Shown here: positions 51,303 through 58,979 of the stretch, piece after piece
Position numbering within the stretch: position 1 is the stretch's first letter
Layout of the letters: the number at the start of each line of letters is the position of its first letter
NCBI GenBank assembly: GCA_963754045.1
Contig: CAVWEN010000002.1
Span: 248,001 to 312,000 of the forward strand
DNA: 64,000 bases
Source of the DNA: JALZKA01 sp963754045
GTDB taxonomy: Bacteria; Actinomycetota; Thermoleophilia; Solirubrobacterales; 70-9
Reading direction: 5' to 3'
Notes under the pieces: model-generated
What the model saw: the letters and a program-made list of their open reading frames with translations, nothing else
Databases searched by the model: none
Told to the model about the DNA's origin: nothing
Made by a program: the position numbers and the translations under genes

Positions 51303-52076
51303 CTAGTTGAGGTCCGGCAGGCCCGCCGTGGGGGTCGAGGCCTCGGCGTGCAGACGGGTGGGGATGCGGCCGGCGTGGCGCGCGGCGTGGCCTGCTTCGA
51401 CGGCGGCGCGCATCGCGCTCGCCATCAGCTCCGGGTTCTCGGCGCGCGAAACCGCGCTGGCGAGTAGCACCGCGTCACAGCCCAGCTCCATCGCCAGGAC
51501 TGCATCGGAGGCGGTGCCGATGCCCGCGTCGCAGATCACCGGAACGCCGGCCGCCTCGACGATGATCCGAAAGGCGTAGGGGTTGCGAATGCCCGCGCCG
51601 GATCCGATCGGTGAGCCGAGTGGCATCACCGCCACGCAGCCCACTTGCTCGAGCCGCTGGGCGAGCACCGGATCGTCGGTCGTGTAGGGGAGCACTTTGA
51701 AGCCTGCGTCCACCAGTTCATCAGCCGCGGCCAGCAGCTCGGAAACATCGGGCAACAGGGTGCGATCGTCGCCAATCACCTCGAGCTTGATCCAGTCGGT
51801 TGCGAAGGCCTCGCGGGCGAGCTTGGCGGTGCGTATGGCGTCGCGCGCCGTGTAGCACCCGGCGGTGTTCGGCAGGCAGAACAGCTCAAGCCGATCGAGC
51901 AGCTCGATCACGCCACCCTCGGCCCCTGGCTCGACCCGGCGCAGGGCAACGGTCACGATCTCGGCGCCCGATGCTACGAGCGCCCGCTCCATCTCCTCGA
52001 GCGAGCGAAAGCCGCCGGTGCCGACGATCAGCCGCGAGCCCCACTCGCGGCCGGCGATGATCAGTGGGTCAGCCAC
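51303..52076 (-). CDS. thiG: Thiazole synthase ThiG
   Basis: Forms the thiazole ring from DXP, dehydroglycine and ThiS-thiocarboxylate. The 257-residue TIM barrel has GREWGSRLIVGTGGFRSLEEM, NTAGCYTARDAIRTAKLARE, WIKLEVIGDD with the active-site Lys, VMPLGSPIGSGAGI and VICDAGIGTASDAVLAMELG. GTG 52076 overlaps the thiS stop by 8 bases. It is last of thiO-thiS-thiG under the TPP riboswitch. Confidence 0.97.
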   Translation of the reverse strand: MADPLIIAGREWGSRLIVGTGGFRSLEEMERALVASGAEIVTVALRRVEPGAEGGVIELLDRLELFCLPNTAGCYTARDAIRTAKLAREAFATDWIKLEVIGDDRTLLPDVSELLAAADELVDAGFKVLPYTTDDPVLAQRLEQVGCVAVMPLGSPIGSGAGIRNPYAFRIIVEAAGVPVICDAGIGTASDAVLAMELGCDAVLLASAVSRAENPELMASAMRAAVEAGHAARHAGRIPTRLHAEASTPTAGLPDLN

Positions 52077-52275
52077 CCTGGACCGCCCTCAGCACCTCGA
52101 CGCTCATGCCGTCACACAGCTCGTAATTCTCCCAGTCGAAGCGGCTCACCACCTCGCCGTCCACCGCAACCGCAACCCCACGGGCATCACCCTCGACGCC
52201 GGCGAGCCTTGTCGCATCGGCCACCTTGGCGTCGTCGCCCAGCTCGGCCGCAACACCGTTCAGCCTGATCCTCAT
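52069..52275 (-). CDS. thiS: Sulfur carrier protein ThiS
   Basis: The 68-residue ubiquitin-like carrier ends in the GG needed for thiocarboxylation and begins MRIRLNGVAAELGDDAKVAD. It includes GVAVAVDGEVVSR and a typical SVEVLRAVQGG end. Its ATG overlaps the thiO stop (ATGA). It provides sulfur to ThiG. No thiF is nearby, so activation depends on a gene elsewhere. Confidence 0.95.
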   Translation of the reverse strand: MRIRLNGVAAELGDDAKVADATRLAGVEGDARGVAVAVDGEVVSRFDWENYELCDGMSVEVLRAVQGG

Positions 52276-53435
52276 CCGGCAACAACCTCTCCGGTGGAAG
52301 CGAACCGGCCCGGATCAGCGGCTGCCGCAAGCTCCGGAGGCCCGTCCACTCCGTTGAGAGCAGCCGCGACCGCGTCGCCGGTCAGCGGACAGAGGAGAAT
52401 CCCGTTGCGGTAATGCCCGGTGGCTAGCACGAGGCCTTCGACATCGGATCGCCCGACCAGGGGTCCGTTGTCTGGCGTACCGGGTCGCAGGCCGGCCACC
52501 GCCCGCTCGAGCTCGAATTCAGCGACGTCGGGCATGGTCCGGTAGGCCTCACGCAGTAGCTCGTGAACGGTGCCGGCGGTCACCCGTTGGTCGAACCCCA
52601 TCTCCTCGACGCTCGCACCGACGATCAATCTCCCGTCGGACCGCGGCACCAGGTAGACCCGCTCGGAGACGACGATCCTCGTGCTCACCGGACGGTCGAC
52701 CGAACCGCGAAGGGTGAGAATCTGCCCCTTGACGGGCCGAACGGGAGGTATGGCATTCTTCGGGAGCCCCGGAATCGTCGCCGACCACGCCCCTGCGGCG
52801 AGGACGGTGTTGGTGGCTTCGAAGCGCTCGCCGGATCCGACGACCGCGCCCACCACAGCGCCAGACTCACTCACGATCTCGCGGACCGGGGTGTTTGACC
52901 GAAGATCTACGCCCGCTCGCCTGCACGCGACCCGCAACGCCTCCACCAGAGCAGCTGGATCGACACCGGACTCGTGCGGGGCATGCACTCCGCCGACGAC
53001 GCCACGGCTGAGACCGGGCTCGAGATCTCGGCACTCTGCGGCTGAGAGCCAACGCGCCTCCAGATCGTGCGAGAGCATCAAGTCATGGCGGCGGCGAAGC
53101 TCGCCCGCCTCGTCGCGGTCGAGGGCCACGTGCAGGGCGCCGATCGGCTGGTGAGAGGTCTCGATGCCGCTCGCGGCTGCCAGTTCCTCGGCGAAAGCCG
53201 GCCAGCGCCGGTGCGAGGCGAGGGCGGCGGCCAACAGGCGCTCCTCTCCCCAGGTCGCCTCACCAACCGGCGCGAGCATCCCGGCCGCGACGCCGGAGGC
53301 GCCCGAACCCGGCGTGTCGCGCTCGAGCACCCGAACGCTCAGACCTTCCCGGGCCGCGCGCCAAGCGCAGGCAAGGCCGATCGCGCCGGCTCCGACGACC
53401 AGCACGTCGGTGGGCTTTGGGTCTCCTGTCGCCAT
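52272..53435 (-). CDS. thiO: Glycine oxidase ThiO
   Basis: FAD enzyme oxidising glycine to iminoglycine for thiazole synthesis. The 387-residue protein has an N-terminal dinucleotide fold (DVLVVGAGAIGLACAWRAA), GASGVAAGMLAPVGEA, VHAPHESGVDPAALVEAL, the GQILTLRG segment and a C-terminal GLRPGTPDNGPLVG, VLATGHYRNGILLCPLTG. ATG 53435 is preceded by GGGAGAG, which is also the 3' end of the TPP riboswitch. Confidence 0.95.
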   Translation of the reverse strand: MATGDPKPTDVLVVGAGAIGLACAWRAAREGLSVRVLERDTPGSGASGVAAGMLAPVGEATWGEERLLAAALASHRRWPAFAEELAAASGIETSHQPIGALHVALDRDEAGELRRRHDLMLSHDLEARWLSAAECRDLEPGLSRGVVGGVHAPHESGVDPAALVEALRVACRRAGVDLRSNTPVREIVSESGAVVGAVVGSGERFEATNTVLAAGAWSATIPGLPKNAIPPVRPVKGQILTLRGSVDRPVSTRIVVSERVYLVPRSDGRLIVGASVEEMGFDQRVTAGTVHELLREAYRTMPDVAEFELERAVAGLRPGTPDNGPLVGRSDVEGLVLATGHYRNGILLCPLTGDAVAAALNGVDGPPELAAAADPGRFASTGEVVAG

Positions 53436-53441
53436 CAAACT

Positions 53442-53540
53442 CTCCCTACACCGGCATTACCCGGATCAGGTGCATGCGGTCGGCGGCCGGTGCCGCCCTC
53501 TCAGCCGGTCCCTTCAGTCGAGGGGACTCATGGCTCCCGT
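53442..53540 (-). promoter_or_regulatory. TPP riboswitch (THI element) controlling thiO-thiS-thiG
   Basis: On the minus strand the conserved aptamer blocks appear in order: CTGAGA (53499-53504), ACCTGATC (53464-53471), then GGGTAATGCCGGTGTAGGGA. A GTCCC/GGGAC stem lies 5' of CTGAGA. The aptamer's 3' strand contains the thiO ribosome-binding site, with ATG only a few bases on, so ligand binding probably blocks translation directly. The 5' boundary is approximate. Confidence 0.93.
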
Positions 53541-53547
53541 ACCCACG

Positions 53548-53553
53548 ATCGTA
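53548..53553 (-). promoter_or_regulatory. -10-like element for the thiO riboswitch transcript
   Basis: TACGAT on the minus strand would start transcription near 53540, directly at the 5' end of the TPP aptamer. It lies within 12 bases of the divergent thiE-fusion -10. Confidence 0.4.
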
Positions 53554-53559
53554 CTCCGC

Positions 53560-53565
53560 GATACT
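53560..53565 (+). promoter_or_regulatory. -10-like element for the SnoaL-ThiE fusion gene
   Basis: GATACT ends 7 bases before GTG 53573 with no ribosome-binding site between, suggesting a leaderless mRNA that would not contain the TPP riboswitch. Confidence 0.45.
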
Positions 53566-53572
53566 GCCGGTC

Positions 53573-54619
53573 GTGAGCGACCCCAGGATCGATGCAATCG
53601 AGCGGCTCTCCGCGGCGATGAACGCGCACGACCTCGACGGGATCGCGGCGGTTATGACGGCGGAGGTGGTCGGCGATTGGACGCGCTCGACCGCTCCCTA
53701 TGCGGGCATGTACCGGAGCCGACGCGAAGTGCGGAGCTTCTTCGAAGGGCTGATGGAGGCATTCAGCGAGATGGTCTGGGAGACCGAGTTGCTCGATGAG
53801 GTCCGCGGTGGTGCGCTGCTGGTGCGCACCCGCCTGCGCGGGACCGGGCGAGGGAGCGGGGTCGCGATCGATGCCCGCGGCGCGGTCGTGATGAGCTTCG
53901 ATGGACCGCTGATCGCGGAGGTCACGCTCTACCAGTCGCCCGATGAGGCTCGGCTCGATCTCCGCCGCGCGCGCTTGCGCGACTCGCGCCTTTACTTCGT
54001 CTGCGATGGCCGTCCCGGCGACGGTGACGCGTACCCGCTCCTCGACGTGGTCCTTACCGGCGGAGTCGACGTGATCCAGCTGCGCGAAAAGGCCCCCCGT
54101 TGCGCTGAGGAGATCGTCGCGCTTGCCGAACCGTTCCGCCGAGCGGCCGATGAGCATGGCGCCCTGTTCATTCTGAACGACCATCCGGAGCTCGTTGAGG
54201 CCACCGGGGCCGACGGCGTGCACGTCGGCCAGGACGACCACCCCGTTGCGCAGGCCCGGGCGCTTGTCGGACCCGGCGCCCTGGTGGGCCTCTCAACCCA
54301 TTCGACCGCGCAGTTCGACGCAGCCGTGGCCGCCACCGGTGACGCCCGTCCCGACCAGCTCTCGGTCGGACCCGTCTGGGAGACGCCTACGAAACCGGGA
54401 CGCGCGGCCACCGGCCTGGAGTACGTAACCCACGCTGCTGCTGCCGACACGGAACTCCCCTGGTTTGCAATCGGCGGGATCGACGAGGCAAACGTGGGCG
54501 AGATCGTGGGCGCGGGTGGGCGACGGGCGGTCGTTGTGCGAGCGATTCGCGACGCGGGCGACCCCGGCGACGTGGCACGCGGGCTTCGCGACGCGCTCGT
54601 CTCGCAGGCAGCCGGCTGA
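53573..54619 (+). CDS. thiE: SnoaL-like domain fused to thiamine-phosphate synthase ThiE
   Basis: The 348-residue protein joins two domains without a stop. Residues 1-125 are an NTF2/SnoaL-like fold (IDAIERLSAAMNAHDLDGIA, YRSRREVRSFFEGLMEAFS, LVRTRLRGTGRGSG). Residues 140-348 are ThiE, which couples HMP-PP and HET-P to thiamine phosphate: RLYFVCDGRPGDGD, GGVDVIQLREKAPR, LFILNDHPELVEATGADGVH, VGQDDHPVAQARAL, LSVGPVWETPTKPGR and IGGIDEANVGEI. The linker has a TTG (53975) where a stand-alone ThiE could restart. It is divergent from thiO. SnoaL-type domains bind small hydrophobic ligands. Confidence 0.88.
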   Translation: MSDPRIDAIERLSAAMNAHDLDGIAAVMTAEVVGDWTRSTAPYAGMYRSRREVRSFFEGLMEAFSEMVWETELLDEVRGGALLVRTRLRGTGRGSGVAIDARGAVVMSFDGPLIAEVTLYQSPDEARLDLRRARLRDSRLYFVCDGRPGDGDAYPLLDVVLTGGVDVIQLREKAPRCAEEIVALAEPFRRAADEHGALFILNDHPELVEATGADGVHVGQDDHPVAQARALVGPGALVGLSTHSTAQFDAAVAATGDARPDQLSVGPVWETPTKPGRAATGLEYVTHAAAADTELPWFAIGGIDEANVGEIVGAGGRRAVVVRAIRDAGDPGDVARGLRDALVSQAAG

Positions 54620-55176
54620 TGGGCAGCAGGGAGCGCAAGCGAGGCGCACGGCGAAAGCGCAAGGAGCGCTCGACTGAGCGGCGCACCGAACTCGCCGAAA
54701 GACAGGAGGAGCGTTCGGCAAGGACGGAGGCCAGAAACGCCGCCGTACGCGAGGAGCTCGAGCCCCTCGAGGAAGGCGAGCGCCCCGCACCGGCGACGGT
54801 TGGTGCGGTCCTCTCCGGTCTGCTCGCCCTGGGCACCGTCATCGCCTATGCCGCCGGCGTGGAGGTCGGCGAATTCGACGATTTCGGCAACGAGATCGGC
54901 TCCGTGAAACCCAGTCTGATCCAGACCGCTCTGTCGGCGGTGGTCCTGGGAGCCATGGCGTATGGGCTCTGGCGCGCCCGCTACTGGGCGGTGCTCGGGT
55001 TCCAGACACTGCTCGTGCTGGTGATCGTGATCACGGTGCTGGGGCTGGTCCAGGCCAGCAATATCCCGCGCGCGCTCGTCTTCGGCGTCCTGCTCGCCGG
55101 AGCCAGCCTGTTCTTCTACCGAATGGTCAAGGCGATGGCGCGAATTCAGATGCCCGACCGCCGACCGCCCGGCTAG
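54619..55176 (+). CDS. Membrane protein with charged N-terminal coiled coil
   Basis: Not assigned to a known family. The 185-residue protein has an extremely charged N-terminal 55 residues (KRGARRKRKERSTERRTELA...) likely helical and cytoplasmic. Four hydrophobic segments follow: VGAVLSGLLALGTVIAYAA, LIQTALSAVVLGAMAYGLW, VLGFQTLLVLVIVITVLGLV and ALVFGVLLAGASLFFY. ATG 54619 overlaps the thiE stop (TGATG), so it is probably cotranscribed. No transport motif is seen; function unknown. Confidence 0.65.
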   Translation: MGSRERKRGARRKRKERSTERRTELAERQEERSARTEARNAAVREELEPLEEGERPAPATVGAVLSGLLALGTVIAYAAGVEVGEFDDFGNEIGSVKPSLIQTALSAVVLGAMAYGLWRARYWAVLGFQTLLVLVIVITVLGLVQASNIPRALVFGVLLAGASLFFYRMVKAMARIQMPDRRPPG

Positions 55177-55177
55177 A

Positions 55178-56842
55178 TCATCCGCTGGAAGCGAGCTGCT
55201 CCTCAAAGACTCGCTCAAGCCGCTCGTCGCGCCCCTGAGGATCCCGCGGCACTTTGTGCAGCTTCATCGCTGCGCTGCGGCCGTCCAGTTTCAGCGTCGC
55301 GACCTGGTTGTCGAAGTACGGCCCACGGCGAAAGCGCCAGCGCACGCCGGCATCCTCGACACCGGCGGCGCACGCGAGCTTCTCGGTGAGGCCCGCGACG
55401 AGTCGCGAGCGCGCAATGCGGACGACGGCGCGCTCGCGGTCGTCGAGAGCGTTGCGGTACGGGGAGCAGACCGCTTGATAGACGGCGCTGCGAACTCTCG
55501 CCCCGCGCCGGAAGGCTACGTCGGCCAGGTACGCGTGGTGGACATCGCCGGAGAGGACACCGATCGTGGCAGGAGGGCGGCCGTGCTCGCCCGCGCCGAT
55601 GCCCTCGATCAGTCGAGTCAGCCACTCGAACGAATCGGCGAAGGCCGACCAATGGTCGAAGTCGAGGGCACGGCGCATCGATTCGGCGCCACGCGCAGCC
55701 AGCGAACCCCAGACCCCGTCGGCGACACGCTCGTTCCACGATTCGAGGTGGTGAAAGGTTCGCGCGAGGAGGTAGGGGTCCGGGGTGCCCAGCACCAGGT
55801 GATCCAACTCGCGCTCGGTGGCGCGCTCGGTGACCCACTCGCGCTCGCCGGAGTCCAGGATCTGCCGCTCCCCGGGCTCGAGCTGCCGGCCCATGCGTGC
55901 GTCGATGACGATCAGGCGCGTGGTGCCCAGGTCGCGCAGGAACGACCAGCGGCGGCCGCCCTTGGTGGCGTCCTCGCGCCGAACGTAGGCGCGGAGGACT
56001 GACGCGGCGTCGTCCGCCTCGCGGACCCGGTGCCACAGCTCGAGCTCGTCGAGCTCATTCGGCGAGAGGTTGCCCGCGAACTGGTAGACCCAGTAGGCCA
56101 TCAGCCCACCGGCCAGCCGCTCCTCCCACCAGGGCTCCCGCGCCATCTCCTCGCACCAGGCCTTCGAGATGTTCCAGTCGTCGTGCATGTCGTGATCGTC
56201 GATGACCATCGCGCTGGAGACCGTGGAGAGCAGCCAGCGAATCACGGGCTCGGTCCAGGCTTCGCGGTAGAGCCGCGTGTACTCCTCGAAGTCTGCAACC
56301 TGGTCGGGCGGTGCGCCGGGCGGGCGGTCGTCGCGCTGTTCGATGAATTCGGCCGTCTCGATCGAGATTTCATCCGCGTACACCTGGTCGCCGCAGAGAA
56401 ACAGCAGGTCGGGATAGCTCGGGGAATCGTCGGCGAGGATCGAACGTGCCAGCGCGTGCAGGGCGTCGAACCCGCGGCCGTTCTCCGAGTCCTCCTCCTT
56501 CGGCAGAGTGAACGGCGGCTCCTGCGGCGCGGTGACACGACAGGATCCGAAGACGAGCTCGACCTGCTCGTCCTCACGAAAGGTACGAAGCGCGCTCGGC
56601 GGCAACTCCGATTCCGCAGGAGGCCAGCGGCGCTGGCCATCGAGAGCGACCTCGTACTCGTTGCTCGAGCCGGGCTCCAGCCCCTGGATCGGCACCAGCG
56701 CGAAGTGGTGGCCCGCGACGGTGAAGGTGTGCTCCGAGCGACCAAGGATCTCGACATCGCACGGCGCGTCAGTTTCGACCCAGATCGTCGCCTCGGTTGT
56801 GCCCACGTATCGGAGCAGTGGTCCCACCAGCAGTTCGGCCAT
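55178..56842 (-). CDS. PhoD-like metallophosphatase family protein
   Basis: The 554-residue protein has a beta-rich N-terminal domain (LLVGPLLRYVGTTEATIWVE) then a PhoD-type metallophosphoesterase. ELVFGSCRV, LLFLCGDQVYADE, MVIDDHDMHDDWN and, near the C-terminus, GVLSGDVHHAYLADV are the expected metal-binding motifs. No signal peptide or Tat motif is visible, unlike secreted PhoD phosphodiesterases, so it may act in the cytoplasm on an unknown phosphoester. I chose ATG 56842; GTG 56845 is equally possible. It is convergent with the membrane protein gene (1-base gap). Confidence 0.85.
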   Translation of the reverse strand: MAELLVGPLLRYVGTTEATIWVETDAPCDVEILGRSEHTFTVAGHHFALVPIQGLEPGSSNEYEVALDGQRRWPPAESELPPSALRTFREDEQVELVFGSCRVTAPQEPPFTLPKEEDSENGRGFDALHALARSILADDSPSYPDLLFLCGDQVYADEISIETAEFIEQRDDRPPGAPPDQVADFEEYTRLYREAWTEPVIRWLLSTVSSAMVIDDHDMHDDWNISKAWCEEMAREPWWEERLAGGLMAYWVYQFAGNLSPNELDELELWHRVREADDAASVLRAYVRREDATKGGRRWSFLRDLGTTRLIVIDARMGRQLEPGERQILDSGEREWVTERATERELDHLVLGTPDPYLLARTFHHLESWNERVADGVWGSLAARGAESMRRALDFDHWSAFADSFEWLTRLIEGIGAGEHGRPPATIGVLSGDVHHAYLADVAFRRGARVRSAVYQAVCSPYRNALDDRERAVVRIARSRLVAGLTEKLACAAGVEDAGVRWRFRRGPYFDNQVATLKLDGRSAAMKLHKVPRDPQGRDERLERVFEEQLASSG

Positions 56843-56890
56843 CACCAGTACGGACTACCCCGCGCGGGGCCTTCGCGAACCGTCCTTGGG

Positions 56891-56896
56891 TAGAGT
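56891..56896 (+). promoter_or_regulatory. -10-like element for lipoamide dehydrogenase gene
   Basis: TAGAGT ends 7 bases before ATG 56904 with no ribosome-binding site, the clearest leaderless configuration in the window. Confidence 0.5.
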
Positions 56897-56903
56897 CGCG
56901 CAA

Positions 56904-58271
56904 ATGGCGCAATCCTTCGACGTAATCGTGATCGGGGGCGGACCCGGCGGCTATGTCGCAGCGATCCGCTCCGCCCAACTAGGCCTGAGTACGGCCGTTG
57001 TCGAAAAGGACAAGCCCGGGGGGCGCTGCTTGAACTACGCCTGTATCCCCGCGAAGACGATGCTCCATACGGCCGAGCTGCTCGACCATGCCCAGAACGG
57101 TGCGGAGCTGGGATTGAAGGTCACCAAGGCCACGCTTGACTGGAAGGCGCTCGGTGAGCGCCGCGCCAAGGTCTCCGAGAGCCTCTCGTCCGGGGTGAAG
57201 ATGCTTTGGGACAAGAACAAGGTCACGATGATCGAGGGCGAGGGCTCGCTCACGGACGACGGCAACGTCGCAGTGGACGGCGAGACCTACGAGGCGAAGG
57301 CCGTGGTGCTGGCAACCGGAACTGTGGCGATGCCGATCCCGGGCATCGAGTTCGGCGACCGGATCGTCGACACATGGGGGGCCTGGTCGCTTCCGTCCCA
57401 GCCGAAGTCCATCGCGGTGGTGGGCGCCGGCGCGTCGGGGTCCGAGATCGCGTCGGCATACGTGCGCTACGGCACCGAGGTCACCCTGATCGAGATGCTT
57501 CCACAGATCCTGCCGCTCGAGGAAAAGGACTGCGCGCGCGTGGTCGAGCGTACTTTCAAGCGCCAGGGCATCAACATCCTCACGGGCACCCCGATCTCGG
57601 ACGTGGAGGCGGGCGCGAAGTCGGTCAAGGCCAAGGTGGGCGACCAGGCGATCGAGGTCGAGTACGTCTGCATCGCGGGTGGGCGAGCGCCCGACGCCGA
57701 CGCGCTGAATCTCGCCGAAGCAAAGGTCGAGACCGAGGAGAACGGGAAGATCAAGGTCGACGATTACCAGCGCACGTCGAACCCGAAGGTCTATGCAATC
57801 GGGGACCTGGTCCGTGGGCCCGCGCTCGCGCACAAGGCCTCCGAGGAGGGTGTCGTCGCGGTTGAGACGATCGCGGGGACGGACACGCACCCCGTGGACA
57901 TCGACCTGATCCCCGGCGCGACCTTCTGCCACCCGCAGGTGGCATCGGTGGGCCTGACCGAGGCGGAGGCCAAGGAGAAGGGCCTCGACGTGAAGGTCGG
58001 GCGCTTCAAGCTGGGCGGCGTTGGCGCCGCGGCCGTCTACGACGACCGCGAGGGCATGGTGAAGATCGTGGCCGACTCCGAGTTCGGCGAGATCGTCGGC
58101 GCCCACATCGTCGGCAACCGCGCCTGCGACATGATTTCGGAGCTGGTCGCGGTGATGGCGCTCGAGGGCGGCTACCAGGAGCTCGCTCGAATCGTGCACC
58201 CGCACCCGACGATCTCGGAGGCCGTGCTCGACGCGGCCCGCGCGGTCGACGGCTGGGCAACTCACGCGTAG
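56904..58271 (+). CDS. lpd: Dihydrolipoamide dehydrogenase (E3), stand-alone
   Basis: FAD disulfide reductase reoxidising lipoamide in 2-oxoacid dehydrogenases or the glycine system. The 455-residue protein has VIVIGGGPGGYVAAIRSAQL, the redox pair in GGRCLNYACIPAKTML (C-x4-C with Tyr-Ala where Val-Gly is usual), VVGAGASGSEIASAYVRYG, VYAIGDLVRGPALAHKA and the catalytic HPHPTISEAV. ATG 56904 follows a -10-like hexamer by 7 bases. A second, lipoyl-domain-bearing E3 lies at 62890, so this copy may serve another complex. Confidence 0.94.
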   Translation: MAQSFDVIVIGGGPGGYVAAIRSAQLGLSTAVVEKDKPGGRCLNYACIPAKTMLHTAELLDHAQNGAELGLKVTKATLDWKALGERRAKVSESLSSGVKMLWDKNKVTMIEGEGSLTDDGNVAVDGETYEAKAVVLATGTVAMPIPGIEFGDRIVDTWGAWSLPSQPKSIAVVGAGASGSEIASAYVRYGTEVTLIEMLPQILPLEEKDCARVVERTFKRQGINILTGTPISDVEAGAKSVKAKVGDQAIEVEYVCIAGGRAPDADALNLAEAKVETEENGKIKVDDYQRTSNPKVYAIGDLVRGPALAHKASEEGVVAVETIAGTDTHPVDIDLIPGATFCHPQVASVGLTEAEAKEKGLDVKVGRFKLGGVGAAAVYDDREGMVKIVADSEFGEIVGAHIVGNRACDMISELVAVMALEGGYQELARIVHPHPTISEAVLDAARAVDGWATHA

Positions 58272-58340
58272 GGTGAGCGCCACGCGATTGGTGGAACGCG
58301 CGCGAGACCTCGGCGCGGGCGCCGGCGCGGGCTTTCGTTT

Positions 58341-58937
58341 GTGACTGACGCCGCCCCACCCGTCTTCTACTACGACCTGGGCTCCCCTTACGCATACCTC
58401 GCCGCGGAGCGGATCCATACGGTTTTCGACGAGGCGGGCGCCCCGGTGCCGCGCTGGCAGCCGATCCTGCTCGGGGGCCTGTTCAAGCGCTTCGGGCGCG
58501 ATTCGTGGGCGAACGGCCCGGGACGAGACGAGGGAATGCGCGAGGTCGAGCGCCGCGCCCAGGCGTACGGGCTGCCCCCGATCCGCTGGCCGGAGAATTG
58601 GCCCGGCAACTACCTGTTCGCGATGAGGGTCGCCACGTTTGCGAACGAGATCGACCGCGCGGTCTCGCTCCCGCTCGCCGCCTTTCGCCAGGCCTTCGCG
58701 GCGGGACGCGACCTCGCCGAGGCCGACAACGTCTTCATCGCGGCCGCATCGGCCGAGCTCCACCCGCGCGCGCTGGAGGCAGCCGTTGGGCGCGAGTCGA
58801 TCAAGACGCGGCTGCGCGACGCGACCGAGGCGGCGGGCGATGCGGGAGTGAGGGGCGTGCCAAGCCTGCTGGTTGGCGGCGAGGTGTTCTGGGGTGACGA
58901 CCGCCTCGACGAGGCGGCAAGCGCCGCGGCCGGGTAG
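58341..58937 (+). CDS. DsbA-family protein, 2-hydroxychromene-2-carboxylate isomerase-like
   Basis: The 198-residue thioredoxin-fold protein with an inserted helical domain starts VFYYDLGSPYAYLAAERI, with Ser-Pro-Tyr in place of a CxxC redox site. It has LLGGLFKRFG and WPENWPGNYLFAMRVATFA, then a cis-Pro loop GVRGVPSLLVGGEVFWGDDRLDEA. This is the HCCA-isomerase/kappa-GST-like branch, which uses glutathione or acts as an isomerase; in actinobacteria the substrate is usually unknown. GTG 58341. It lies between the E3 and E1 genes on the same strand. Confidence 0.82.
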   Translation: MTDAAPPVFYYDLGSPYAYLAAERIHTVFDEAGAPVPRWQPILLGGLFKRFGRDSWANGPGRDEGMREVERRAQAYGLPPIRWPENWPGNYLFAMRVATFANEIDRAVSLPLAAFRQAFAAGRDLAEADNVFIAAASAELHPRALEAAVGRESIKTRLRDATEAAGDAGVRGVPSLLVGGEVFWGDDRLDEAASAAAG

Positions 58938-58965
58938 CGGCCAACTGCTGGCGCTCCGGCGTGGG

Positions 58966-58971
58966 TAGTGT
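58966..58971 (+). promoter_or_regulatory. -10-like element for aceE
   Basis: TAGTGT ends 8 bases before GTG 58980, favouring that start over the in-frame GTG 58968 that overlaps the hexamer. Confidence 0.4.
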
Positions 58972-58979
58972 GCGAGGCA

